A stretch of 64,000 nucleotides of DNA, from positions 1-64,000 of the forward strand of contig URVV01000004.1 of NCBI GenBank assembly GCA_900551455.1, in the 5' to 3' direction. Positions 34,124 to 43,900 of this stretch are shown here, piece by piece. The position numbers and the translations under genes were made by a program. The notes under the pieces were generated by a model. It saw nothing but the letters and a program-made list of their open reading frames with translations. It had not been told where the DNA came from and ran no database searches. The stretch comes from an uncultured Mycoplasmatota bacterium (lineage in GTDB: Bacteria; Bacillota_I; Bacilli_A; RF39; UBA660). The first letter of the stretch is position 1. The number at the start of each line of letters is the position of its first letter.

Positions 34124-34504
34124 TCACTTATTCAACAACAACCAAGGAGTCATTACATATCTAGGACCATTCTCATCATCCACTCCCTTAGCATCATTAA
34201 TAACATACCCAACACAATCAATCATTTTAATATTTGCTGAGAATTCATCTACCATAATTTTAGCCGCATTTGCTGGCACAAATTTTGGTTCTGTTGTCAT
34301 AATCATTTTTCCACTAGCAGCTTGTGGTAACTCATCTAAAGTTCTTTTCTTTTCAAATTCATCCTGAATATTCGGAATAACCATATTTTCCATAAATCTA
34401 CGTATAAATGTAGATTTACCAGTTCTAACTGCTCCAACAACTCCTAAATAAATATCTCCCCCCGTACGTTTAGCAATATTTTTAATAACCTCTATTTTTT
34501 CCAT
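34124..34504 (-). CDS. spoIVA: spoIVA, 5-prime segment
   Basis: The first 121 codons are the N-terminus of the SpoIVA ATPase: MEKIEVIKNIAKRTGGDIYLG, then GAVRTGKST (Walker A), DELPQAASGKMIMTTEPKFVP, DCVGY, ENGPRYVMTPW. Beyond the tryptophan (core at 34141) five foreign codons of element 2 lead to a TGA. GAGGGAG precedes this ATG, which agrees with the Bacillus start. SpoIVA hydrolyses ATP to polymerise on the forespore surface in the mother cell; this fragment alone keeps the nucleotide site but lacks the remaining three quarters. Confidence 0.95.
   Translation of the reverse strand: MEKIEVIKNIAKRTGGDIYLGVVGAVRTGKSTFIRRFMENMVIPNIQDEFEKKRTLDELPQAASGKMIMTTEPKFVPANAAKIMVDEFSANIKMIDCVGYVINDAKGVDDENGPRYVMTPWLLLNK
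34141..34144. repeat. Element 2 attachment core, right copy
   Basis: ACCA, matching 21501-21504. Joining at this core restores codons for MTPWYSEP, as in B. subtilis MTPWYEEP. Confidence 0.7.
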
Positions 34505-34525
34505 AAATCTCCCTCTTTTCATTAA

Positions 34526-34553
34526 ATATTATGTCAATATTATAAAGATATTC
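34526..34553 (-). promoter_or_regulatory. Possible sigma-E-like promoter of spoIVA
   Basis: GAATATC and CATAATAT, 13 bases apart, 22 bases before the start codon. They fit the SigE consensus at about 6 of 7 and 6 of 8 positions, with the spacing one short. spoIVA is SigE-controlled in Bacillus, so this is the expected location. Confidence 0.4.
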
Positions 34554-34564
34554 AAAAAAGAGAA

Positions 34565-34592
34565 AAAAAGATGAACAAAATTCATCTTTAAA
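34565..34592 (-). terminator. Terminator between the serpin-like gene and spoIVA
   Basis: AAAGATGAA and TTCATCTTT stem followed on the minus strand by a T run. Confidence 0.75.
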
Positions 34593-34596
34593 ATAC

Positions 34597-35679
34597 CTAC
34601 TTCTGATACTTTGTAATATCATCAACTTTAACTGCAAAATAAGGCTTATCCTTATTGCTTTCCTTCAAAAATAACACAAAACTATCATCCACTAAAAAAT
34701 ACCTTGGATCAGGATGAATAATAGAAGTCGTTTTAGTATCCATTGCCGCCTCACTCTTAACCTTTCCCCCTGTTTCATTAATAGAAAAACTAATTGTTTG
34801 AATAGCCTTTTCTATATTAACTTTTTTTCCATCCGCAGTAATAAAACTATTATTTTCTAATTCCACATACTCTCTTTTAACATTAAAATCTATCATTGGA
34901 GCCTTAAATTTATCATCCTTTGTAAATTCCTTACTATCAGTATATTTACTACTTAAAGTAACAATCCTCTCATACATCTCATTAAAGGTCTTCCCTGTAG
35001 GATTCTTATAAAAGATAACTTCGTCATTATTCTTTGTTAATAACTTAATAGCAAATTCATCCGTTGAATTATAAAATAATACTTCTATTTGTTTTCTTAC
35101 ATCACTATTTGTATTCTCACTAGTTCCAAAATACCTAACATTATCATAATTTCCAAATTTTCCATTCTTTAATATACTAAATCTACTTTTATATTCAAAT
35201 TCTCTATACAACATAGTATAAAAGAAATATCTTCTCTCATTTAAATTATCTTCATTATCTAATCCATTATCACTCCAATCAAAATCATCCAGAATATCAC
35301 TTGTTTGATTAAACTTCTCTTTAATTCCCTTCTTAATATCTTCTAATAACTTTTTATTTTTAATTCCATATATCTTAAAATAATACTCATCAGATAACAT
35401 ATCTTCCCTAAAATCTTCTTTATTTAAATTTCTAACCATTTCAATTTGGGGATTAAATATTATATCTTGTTTAACAATTTCATTTTTCAAATCATTCCAT
35501 ACTAACTGAAAAGTAGCACACCAACTACTATCATTACTTATTAAATCATTCATCGTTGGTACTACAGTAACTCCCTCAGTAACAGCAATTCTCTTTTTAT
35601 TATTTTTTAACATCCAAAAAAATCCTCCTCCTATCACTACTATTCCTAACATTCCTAAAATAATCAACTTTTTTTTCAT
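34597..35679 (-). CDS. Membrane-anchored serpin-like protein
   Basis: 360 residues. The N-terminal membrane anchor (residues 4-24) has a short cytoplasmic start. The C-terminal 80 residues match the serpin end: FSINETGGKVKSEAA resembles the reactive-loop hinge (IDETGTEAAAAT), and FLVDDSFVLFLKES...PYFAVKV resembles the closing strands (FNKPFVFLI...PLFMGKV). Serpins trap proteases by cleavage of the loop between these. The middle is diverged, so inhibition is not assured; loss of the small residues in the hinge would favour a non-inhibitory role. RBS AAGGAG. Confidence 0.65.
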   Translation of the reverse strand: MKKKLIILGMLGIVVIGGGFFWMLKNNKKRIAVTEGVTVVPTMNDLISNDSSWCATFQLVWNDLKNEIVKQDIIFNPQIEMVRNLNKEDFREDMLSDEYYFKIYGIKNKKLLEDIKKGIKEKFNQTSDILDDFDWSDNGLDNEDNLNERRYFFYTMLYREFEYKSRFSILKNGKFGNYDNVRYFGTSENTNSDVRKQIEVLFYNSTDEFAIKLLTKNNDEVIFYKNPTGKTFNEMYERIVTLSSKYTDSKEFTKDDKFKAPMIDFNVKREYVELENNSFITADGKKVNIEKAIQTISFSINETGGKVKSEAAMDTKTTSIIHPDPRYFLVDDSFVLFLKESNKDKPYFAVKVDDITKYQK

Positions 35680-35775
35680 TAATCATTCTCCTTAAAAATT
35701 TAAATTTCAATTAAATTGTATCAAATAAGCTTAAAAAAGTCTAGTAATTCATTAAATATCATCATAATTCTTGAG

Positions 35776-35800
35776 AAAAAGAATGATAACCTCATTCTTT
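35776..35800 (-). terminator. Terminator of uvrA
   Basis: AAAGAATGA and TCATTCTTT stem with T run on the minus strand, right behind the uvrA stop. Confidence 0.7.
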
Positions 35801-38612
35801 ATTTTAAATAGTCTTTTAAGAATTGTCCAGTATAGCTATTTTTACATTTTGCAACTTCTTCCGGAGTACCAGTAGCAATCACCTTACCACCTAAATCTCC
35901 ACCATCAGGGCCCAGATCAATAATATAATCCGCTACTTTAATAACATCTAAATTATGTTCGATAACAATAACCGTATCTCCATTATCAACAATTCTGTTC
36001 AAAATAGAAAGTAATTTTTCAATATCGTAAGAATGAAGACCTGTCGTTGGTTCATCTAATATAAAGACACTTTTTCCAGTTGGTTTCTTTTGTAGTTCTT
36101 TTGCCAATTTTACTCTCGCAGCCTCTCCACCTGATAAAGTTGGTGCACTTTGTCCAATTTTGATATAACCAAGTCCCACATCTTGTAAAGTTTTAAGTTT
36201 GTTTAATACTTTCGGATGATTTTCAAAAAAATCAACCAAATCATCAACTCTCATCTCTAAAACATCATATATACTTTTACCCTTATATTTAATACTTAAT
36301 GTTTCCTTATTATATCTCGTTCCGTGACATACATCGCAAGGAACATAAACATCTGGTAAAAAATGCATTTCTATTTTCTTAACACCATCACCCCAACAAG
36401 CCTCACATCTTCCACCTTTAACATTAAAACTAAACCTACTCTTATCATATCCTTTAATCTTTGCTTCTTTAGTTTCAGCAAATACATCTCTTATATCATC
36501 AAATACAGAAACATAAGTAGCTGGATTACTTCTTGGAGTTCTACCAATCGGATTTTGAGTTATAAGAATAACCTTATCAACCTCATCAAGGCCTAAAACT
36601 TCTTTACATTTTCCAGGTTTTTCCTTAAAACTATATAAATTACTTGCTAAAGTTTTATATAAAATTTCATTTACTAAACTACTCTTTCCAGAACCAGAAA
36701 CTCCCGTTACACAAGTAAATGTACCCAAAGGAAACTTTACATTAATATTTTTTAAATTATTCTCACTAGCTCCCTTAACAGTAATAAACTTTCCATTTCC
36801 TTTTCTTCTAGTTTTAGGCACCTCAATCTTTCTTTTTCCGGATAAGAATTGCCCAGTAATACTATTCTCACACTTCATAACCTCTTCTGGAGTTCCAGCC
36901 GCTACAACATATCCCCCGTGTTCCCCTGCTAAAGGTCCAATATCAACTAAATAATCTGCTGCCAGCATTGTATCCGCATCGTGCTCAACAACAATTAAAG
37001 TATTACCCAAATCTCGCATTTCTAACAAAGAATTAATTAACTTTTGATTATCCTTTTGATGTAAACCAATACTAGGTTCATCTAATACATATAAAACACC
37101 AGTTAACTTAGAACCAATTTGCGTAGCCAATCTAATTCTTTGACTTTCTCCACCTGATAAAGTTCCTGCAGTTCTATTAAGCGTTAAGTATTCCAATCCC
37201 ACATTAATAAGAAAATCTAATCTACTATCAATTTCCTTAATTAATAATGTGGCAATTTCTTTCTTCTCATCAGATAATTTTAGATTATTAATAAAGTCTC
37301 TTAAATCTCTAATAGATAAACAACTAGTCTCATATATATTCTTATTATTAATCAAAACTGACAAAGCCCCTTCACCAAGTCTAGCACCCTTACACGTAGG
37401 ACATACACTCTCACTCATATATCCCTCAATCCATTCTCTAATCCAAGTGCTCTTAGTTTCAATATACCTTCTCTCTAAATTAGTAATAACCCCTTCAAAA
37501 TAATCTTTCGCATTTCTGGTATTTCCATTTTTAGAAGTATATCTAAATTCCAATATATCTGGAGAACCATATAAAACAATATCCATCTTATTCTTAGGAA
37601 TATCTTTAATAGGCATATCTAAATCAATATCATAATACTTAGCAACTGTTTCAATTTGTGTCCTATTAATATTATCATCATCAATATTAAATGGTTTAAT
37701 TCCCCCATTATTAATAGATAAATTTCTATCAGGAATAACTAAGTCCATATCCAACTTAAACTTAACTCCCAATCCCTTACAATCAGGGCAAGCTCCATAA
37801 GGCGCATTAAAAGAAAATATTCTAGGTTCCAACTCTAACAAAGAAAAGTCACAATAAGGACAAGCAAAATCCTCACTCATAAGCATTTCTTCTTTAGTAT
37901 CTGGTAAATCAATAATAATCTTTCCCTTAGCAATTTTTGAAGCCGTTTCAATCGAATCGTATAATCTAGATCTAATCTCATCTTTTACAACTAATCTATC
38001 TACAATAACTAAAATAATATGTTTCTTATTCTTTTCTAATTCTATATTTTCATTAAGTTCTTTAATTTCACCATCAATTTTACATCTTACAAAACCGTCT
38101 CTTCTAAGCTGGTCTAATGTATCTTTATGAGTACCTTTTTCCCCCTTTACAATTGGAGCCATTACCATAATCCTAGTTCCAGTGTCAAGTTCTAAAACTT
38201 TGTTTGTCATTTCTTCAACACTTTGTTGAGTAATTGGAACATGATGCCTTGGGCAATAAGGAACTCCTACCCTAGCATACAAAAGTCTTAAATAATCATA
38301 TATCTCAGTAATAGTTCCTACTGTAGATCTAGGATTCTTATTTGTACTCTTTTGATCAATACTAATTGAAGGAGACAGTCCCTCAATTGAATCTACTAAA
38401 GGCTTTTCACTCCCCCCAAGAAATTGTCTAGCATAAGCACTTAAGCTTTCAATATACCTTCTCTGTCCTTCAGCATAAATCGTATCAAAGGCAAGACTAC
38501 TCTTTCCAGAACCTGAAACCCCAGTCATAACCACTAACTTATTCTTAGGTATTTCAATATCAATATTTTTTAAATTATTTTCTCTAGCACCCTTAACAAT
38601 AATCTTATCCAT
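35799..38612 (-). CDS. uvrA: Excinuclease ABC subunit A
   Basis: 937 residues from MDKIIVKGAREN, where GTGAG precedes the ATG; an upstream start is unlikely. Two ABC ATPase modules each have a Walker A GVSGSGKSSL (about 33 and 630) and an LSGGE signature. CxxC zinc modules (CPYCDF near 250, CEACWGDG and CDVCHGTRYN in the second half) are present. UvrA scans DNA for bulky damage and loads UvrB. uvrB is not its neighbour in this window, unlike in Bacillus, where uvrBA are paired. Confidence 0.97.
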   Translation of the reverse strand: MDKIIVKGARENNLKNIDIEIPKNKLVVMTGVSGSGKSSLAFDTIYAEGQRRYIESLSAYARQFLGGSEKPLVDSIEGLSPSISIDQKSTNKNPRSTVGTITEIYDYLRLLYARVGVPYCPRHHVPITQQSVEEMTNKVLELDTGTRIMVMAPIVKGEKGTHKDTLDQLRRDGFVRCKIDGEIKELNENIELEKNKKHIILVIVDRLVVKDEIRSRLYDSIETASKIAKGKIIIDLPDTKEEMLMSEDFACPYCDFSLLELEPRIFSFNAPYGACPDCKGLGVKFKLDMDLVIPDRNLSINNGGIKPFNIDDDNINRTQIETVAKYYDIDLDMPIKDIPKNKMDIVLYGSPDILEFRYTSKNGNTRNAKDYFEGVITNLERRYIETKSTWIREWIEGYMSESVCPTCKGARLGEGALSVLINNKNIYETSCLSIRDLRDFINNLKLSDEKKEIATLLIKEIDSRLDFLINVGLEYLTLNRTAGTLSGGESQRIRLATQIGSKLTGVLYVLDEPSIGLHQKDNQKLINSLLEMRDLGNTLIVVEHDADTMLAADYLVDIGPLAGEHGGYVVAAGTPEEVMKCENSITGQFLSGKRKIEVPKTRRKGNGKFITVKGASENNLKNINVKFPLGTFTCVTGVSGSGKSSLVNEILYKTLASNLYSFKEKPGKCKEVLGLDEVDKVILITQNPIGRTPRSNPATYVSVFDDIRDVFAETKEAKIKGYDKSRFSFNVKGGRCEACWGDGVKKIEMHFLPDVYVPCDVCHGTRYNKETLSIKYKGKSIYDVLEMRVDDLVDFFENHPKVLNKLKTLQDVGLGYIKIGQSAPTLSGGEAARVKLAKELQKKPTGKSVFILDEPTTGLHSYDIEKLLSILNRIVDNGDTVIVIEHNLDVIKVADYIIDLGPDGGDLGGKVIATGTPEEVAKCKNSYTGQFLKDYLK

Positions 38613-38757
38613 TTTTCTCACTTCCAAGTTCATATTATATAACAAAATTAACAAATTTGTTTAACTAATTTCTTCCATAAAACTACCACTATCATAACAT
38701 AATTAAAAATATCTGTCAAGATTAAATAATACATTTGTTTGTATTATCTAATAAATA

Positions 38758-38782
38758 AAAAAATAACTATTTCTAGTTATCT
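38758..38782 (-). terminator. Terminator overlapping the end of sigH
   Basis: ATAACTA/TAGTTAT stem followed by T run on the minus strand. Confidence 0.6.
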
Positions 38783-39357
38783 TCTTCAAAAACTTTCTTA
38801 ATTTTAATCTTAATTCTATGAAAAGTATTATAAATAGACTTAACATCTTTATTTAAACTATTAGCAATTTCTAAAAAATCATATCCCCTAATTTTTAATT
38901 CAAAAACTTTTAATTCAAATTCAGTTAATTCTTTTCTTATCTTTTCGATAATCTTTTCTTCATAATCCCTTAATAAAAATGCTTTTTCTATATCGGTATT
39001 ATCCTTAATAACTTTCTCCATATTTTCATCAATAGCAATAGCATTATTTAATACTTTTTCTTTTCCCTTTGTTGACTTTCTTAAATAATTAACTATTTTT
39101 CTATCTATACATAAATTAGCAAATGTATAAAAAGTCGCCTTATTATCTCCAGGTAAAAAACTTTTTATCGCTTCTTCTAACCCAATATACCCCTCTTGCA
39201 TAATATCACTAATTTCTATCCCATGATGTGTCGCATATATAATAGCATTTTTACTCTTTTTTACAACAATTGGTTTATACTTTTGATAAATTAAATTACT
39301 CGCATCCTCATTGCCCTCTTGTGCCAATAATACTAACTCATAATCATTATATTCCAT
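38773..39357 (-). CDS. sigH: RNA polymerase sigma factor, SigH-type
   Basis: 194 residues. Region 2 (DIMQEGYIGLEEAIKSF, ATFYTFANLCIDRKIVNYLR) and region 4 (ELTEFELKVFELKIRGYDFLEIANSLNKDVKSIYN) are clear, there is no region 1. The order mrnC-rlmB-sigH is that of Bacillus and Clostridium, where SigH starts the sporulation programme. It begins two bases after rlmB ends. Together with spoIVA it supports a spore-forming host. Confidence 0.88.
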   Translation of the reverse strand: MEYNDYELVLLAQEGNEDASNLIYQKYKPIVVKKSKNAIIYATHHGIEISDIMQEGYIGLEEAIKSFLPGDNKATFYTFANLCIDRKIVNYLRKSTKGKEKVLNNAIAIDENMEKVIKDNTDIEKAFLLRDYEEKIIEKIRKELTEFELKVFELKIRGYDFLEIANSLNKDVKSIYNTFHRIKIKIKKVFEEDN

Positions 39358-39359
39358 AA

Positions 39360-40061
39360 TTACCTTTTACTAGCCACAATTCTTGCTAAAACAATTCCAC
39401 AAGAAACCGAAGCATTTAAACTATTAATTTTTCCAATCATTGGTATTTTAGCCACAAAATCACAATTATCTTGTAAAACTCTACTCATTCCTTTTCCTTC
39501 ATTACCAATAATTAAGCAAATTGGCATATTATAATCTAATTCTGTATAATCAGTACCATCCATATCTGTACCAATAACCCAATAACCAATTTCCTTAAGT
39601 TTCTTAATAGCTACTCCTAAATTAGCCACTTTAATAATTGGCATATTATAAATAGCACCTACACTAGTTTTAACAACCGTCGCATTAATAGAGACACTTC
39701 TATCATTAGGAATAATAATTCCATCTATTCCTAGTGCCTCACACGTTCTTATAATTGCTCCAAAATTATGTGGATCTTCTATGTGATCAAGTAACACAAT
39801 TATCGGATTTTTCTTATTAATACCCTTAATATAATCAAAATCAAAAGTTTCAACCTCATCAACTTCTAATATAATTCCCTGATGAACCCCATCAACTTTA
39901 TTATCTAAAAATTTATTAGGAACAAAAGTATATCTAATCCCATATTTTTTAATTAAACTCATAATTTCTGAATCATTAAACTTTTCCGCTAAATAAATTT
40001 TATTAATCTTTTCCCCACTCTTAATCTTCTCTTTAGCTACATTTTTTCCATATATATACAT
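39360..40061 (-). CDS. rlmB: 23S rRNA (guanosine-2'-O)-methyltransferase RlmB
   Basis: 233 residues. An N-terminal substrate-binding domain is followed by a SPOUT (SpoU) domain with the knot motifs DHIEDPHNFGAIIRTCEALG, IGNEGKGMS and NSLNASVSCGIVLA. It methylates G2251 in E. coli numbering. RBS TTGGAGTG. Lies between rhodanese and sigH, in the conserved order of the family. Confidence 0.95.
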   Translation of the reverse strand: MYIYGKNVAKEKIKSGEKINKIYLAEKFNDSEIMSLIKKYGIRYTFVPNKFLDNKVDGVHQGIILEVDEVETFDFDYIKGINKKNPIIVLLDHIEDPHNFGAIIRTCEALGIDGIIIPNDRSVSINATVVKTSVGAIYNMPIIKVANLGVAIKKLKEIGYWVIGTDMDGTDYTELDYNMPICLIIGNEGKGMSRVLQDNCDFVAKIPMIGKINSLNASVSCGIVLARIVASKR

Positions 40062-40066
40062 TTAAA

Positions 40067-40429
40067 TCACTCCAAATCAAAACCCCAATTTAATAAACCA
40101 CCATCTAAATTATACAAATTAGTATATCCCATTTTGCTTAATTTCTCTGCTGCCTTCATACTTCTCATTCCACTAGCACAATATAAAATGATTATCGTAC
40201 TCTTATCATAACTAATATTATCTATCCCTTCTAAAGGAACATTTTTAGCATTAGCAATATGACCAGTATTATATTCATCCATATTTCTTACATCAATTAT
40301 CTCTACCTTATTATTATTAATTAAATTCATAGCTTCATTTGCATCAATCGTTTTATAAGCTTTCTTCCCACAACCAGTAACTAAAAGTAAAAATAAACTA
40401 AAAGTCATCACCTTAAACCATTTCTTCAT
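40067..40429 (-). CDS. Rhodanese-like lipoprotein
   Basis: 120 residues from MKKWFKVMTF. GGAGG lies six bases before this ATG and three before an adjacent one. The lipobox LVTGC gives a lipidated cysteine at 20. A rhodanese domain follows with IDVRNMDEYNTGHI and the active loop CASGMRS, so the catalytic cysteine is present. It would handle sulfane sulfur on the outer side of the membrane. The start lies inside the end of mrnC, in a different frame, so the two are coupled. Confidence 0.85.
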   Translation of the reverse strand: MKKWFKVMTFSLFLLLVTGCGKKAYKTIDANEAMNLINNNKVEIIDVRNMDEYNTGHIANAKNVPLEGIDNISYDKSTIIILYCASGMRSMKAAEKLSKMGYTNLYNLDGGLLNWGFDLE

Positions 40430-40805
40430 CATATTCCTCCAATATAAAATTAACAATTTCTGTAACTCGATCAATCTTATCACTTAAATACAAATATCCA
40501 ATTAATGCCTCAAATCCTGTAGAATTCTTATAAGTAATTATATCCGTATTCTTAGGATGACTTCCTCTCTTATAATTTCTACCTCGTTTAACAACATCTA
40601 TCTCCTCATTACTCAAATAACCAATATCAAGTAAGTACTTAAGTATTCTAGCCTGACTTTTCGCAGATACATACTTAATAGCTTCTTTTTGTAAATCCTC
40701 TACCTTAGCAATTCCCTTTTTAATTAAATCCTCCCTTATATATACCTCATAAACAGCATCTCCCATATAAGCCAAAGTAATAACATTAATCATATTTACA
40801 TCCAT
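40413..40805 (-). CDS. mrnC: Mini-ribonuclease 3
   Basis: 130 residues, an RNase III catalytic domain without a dsRNA-binding domain. LAYMGDAVYEVYIRE holds the metal-binding aspartate and FEALIGYLYLSD the second acidic site. It matures 23S rRNA ends in Bacillus. Followed by rhodanese, rlmB and sigH. Confidence 0.95.
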   Translation of the reverse strand: MDVNMINVITLAYMGDAVYEVYIREDLIKKGIAKVEDLQKEAIKYVSAKSQARILKYLLDIGYLSNEEIDVVKRGRNYKRGSHPKNTDIITYKNSTGFEALIGYLYLSDKIDRVTEIVNFILEEYDEEMV

Positions 40806-40880
40806 CTTTTCACTTCCATATTCATTTTATCATATAAAAAATAATTTGTAAAATTATTTAACTACCAGTAATATAAAGAA

Positions 40881-40924
40881 AAAAGTCAGAAAAGACTATA
40901 GGTATATAACCTATTACTTTCTGA
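40881..40924 (-). terminator. Terminator of nifJ
   Basis: GTCAGAAA/TTTCTGAC with an inner TAGGT/ACCTA stem, followed by T run on the minus strand. Confidence 0.75.
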
Positions 40925-40997
40925 CCATATATTTAAGTCATATCTATCATATGACATTATTATTATCACCCATAACAAAATAATTATACATCCAATT

Positions 40998-43900
40998 TTA
41001 AAGTTTACTATAATATTCGTATCTAGCCTTTGCCCATTTTTTTTGATTATCCAATAACTTATCTGCCTCACTAGGATTAATCTTTTTCAAATTTGCATAC
41101 CTATTCTCATTAGATAAAAATTCATCATACCTATCAAAATCAACATCCTTCGAATCTAAAGTAAAAACTTTATTTTGAGGATTATATCTAAATGTCAAGA
41201 AATATCCACATTTTGAAGCTAAATAAGCATCATCTAAACTATGTTCCATTCCTTTTTTTATCCCGTGTTCAATACAAGGCGCATAAGCAATAACAATTGA
41301 AGGTCCATTATGATTATTAGCCTCTTGTAAAACCTTTAAATACTGTTCCTTATTATAACCAATATTAACACAAGCAACATATACGTGTGGATAACACATT
41401 GCAATTCTAGCTAAATCTTTTTTATAATTATTTTTTCCATTAGCTGTAAATGAAGCAATAGAACCAAGATTACTAGATTTTGAAGACTGTCCTCCAGTAT
41501 TAGAATATACCTCCGTATCAAGAACTAAAATATTAATATTCTCATTTGTTGATAGTATATGATCTAATCCTCCATATCCAATATCATAAGCAAATCCATC
41601 TCCCCCAACAATCCATACAGATTTAGGAACAATATAATCTCTAAGTTCCTTTAAATATGTATGCTTATTAAAATCAATTCTCTTATAAACATCCTTACAG
41701 ATTTCATAATTATCCATATTATTAACCCATAAATCAAAGTCCGGAGAACTATTCTCTTCCATATATTTCTTAATCTTATTTCTTTTAATATTAATTCCCT
41801 GTTTAATACCTAAACCAAATTCTGCATTATCCTCAAACAAACTATTAGCCCAAGGAATAGAGTATGGTGTAGAAGGAGCACTAGCCCCATATATTGAAGA
41901 ACATCCCGTTGCATTAGCAATAAATAAATTATCATTAAATAATTGTGTTAAATTTTTAAGATAAGCTGTTTCCCCACAACCAGCACATGCTCCAGAAAAT
42001 TCAAATTTAGGTTCTACAAACTCCAAATTTTTAACATTAACAATTTTAGGATCATACTCTTCTTTATTCTTTTCTAAATATTCAAAATCATCATTCGTAT
42101 AAATATTCTTATCATACTTCTTCATTTCCAAAGCTTTCTTTCCAAGTTTACCAGGACAAACATTAGCACAAACACCACATCCCGTACAATCCTTGTAACT
42201 TATTCCAATCGTATATTTTTTATTCTTTGGAAAAACACTTAAAATTCCATTTTCATAAGGATCATCCTCCTTAAGTAAAAAAGGTCTAATTACTGCGTGC
42301 GGACAAACAAAAGCACATTGATTACACTGAATACAATTATCTTTATTCCAACAAGGAACATTCTCAGCAATATCTCTTTTTTCAAATTTAGTACTTCCCC
42401 CTGGATATATTCCCGATTTTCTCTCTAAAAAAGCACTAACTGGTAATTCATTTCCTTTAAGTAACCCAATCATTTCTTCAATAGATAAATCCTCTCTCTC
42501 CGTATATTTTAAATTAATCCAATCCTCATCAACTGTAATCTTATTAATATGAAGAGTAGATTCCATCACAATCCTATTATTTACCTGTACAACATTATCC
42601 CCTTTATGAGCAAACCTTTTCTCATTTGTATTCTTCATAATATCTTTAACTAAATCTATATCTAAAATTTTAATAATATCAAAAATACATATCTCCATAC
42701 AAGTACTAATTTTATTCTTAAGTCCCAACTCATTAACTAATTTATAAGCATCTATCGTATAAAAATTAACCTTCTTCTTAGCTAATAAATATTTAACTTT
42801 ATTAGGAAGTGATCTAACTAACTTATCACTATCCATTCTCGTATTTAAAAACAAAGTACCATTATCCATCAGATTATCTAAAATATCATACTTATAAATA
42901 TATTCTTCCTTAGAAACAACCACCAATGAAGGATTACTAACATAATAAGGAGCCTTAATTTCCTTATCAGAAATCCTCATATGACTTCTAGTAACTCCCC
43001 CAGATTTTTTTGAATCATATTGAAAATAACCTTGCACATACTTATCCGTATGATCCCCAATAATTTTAATCATATCCTTTGAAGTAGATACCATTCCATC
43101 TGATCCATATCCATATATCAAAAACTCTGTCATATTATTAGGAATAATAAAATTCTCATCAATATCTATACTCAAATTAGTAACATCATCTTTAATTCCT
43201 ATTGTAAAATTACTATGTCTCTTATCACTATTCATAAAGTCAAATAAACTCTTAATCTGACTCGGAGTCGTATCTTTTGAAGATAATCCATATCTTCCTC
43301 CAATAATTTCAATATCTAAATCCTTAAATACCGAAATTACATCCAAATACAAAGGTTCACCATTTTGAGCAGGATCCTTAGTTCTATCTAAAACAGCAAT
43401 CTTCTTAACAGTTTTAGGAACTACCTCGAGTAAATGTTTTGCACTAAACGGTCTATATAAATGAACTTCTACCATCCCATAAGATTTTCCCTGTAGATTT
43501 AAATAATCGACGGTATTTCTAATCGTATCACATACACTACCCATAGCAATAATTATTTCCCTTGCATCCTCAGCTCCATAATAATTAAAAGGCTTGAAAT
43601 CACTTCCTGTTATTTTGTTAATTTCTTTCATATAATCCTCAACTGTATTAACTACATCAACATAATCTTTATTTCTAGCCTCAGTATTTTGAAAATATAT
43701 ATCGTCATTTTGAGCAGTACCTCTAGTATTGTAATTTTCATTACTCATAGCTTTATCTCTAAATTTTTTTAATGCCTCTTTATCAATAAGCCTCTTAACC
43801 TTATCAAAATCAATTAATTTAATCTTATCTATTTCATGACTAGTTCTAAAACCATCAAAAAAATTAATAAATGGTAATGAAGATTTAATTGCTGATAAAT

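Larger units (their letters stand above)
21501..34144 (-). mobile_element. Element 2: integrative mobilizable element with tet(44) inside spoIVA
   Basis: About 12.6 kb bounded by the shared tetranucleotide ACCA at 21501-21504 and 34141-34144, with spoIVA codons outside both ends. It contains a large serine recombinase at the left end, SSB-like and HTH initiator-like proteins, an XRE repressor, an oriT-like nic site, tet(44), PadR and VOC genes, a lipoprotein, a MobV relaxase and an Fe-S HhH protein. No mating-pair genes are present, so it would be mobilized by a helper conjugative element. Confidence 0.92.
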
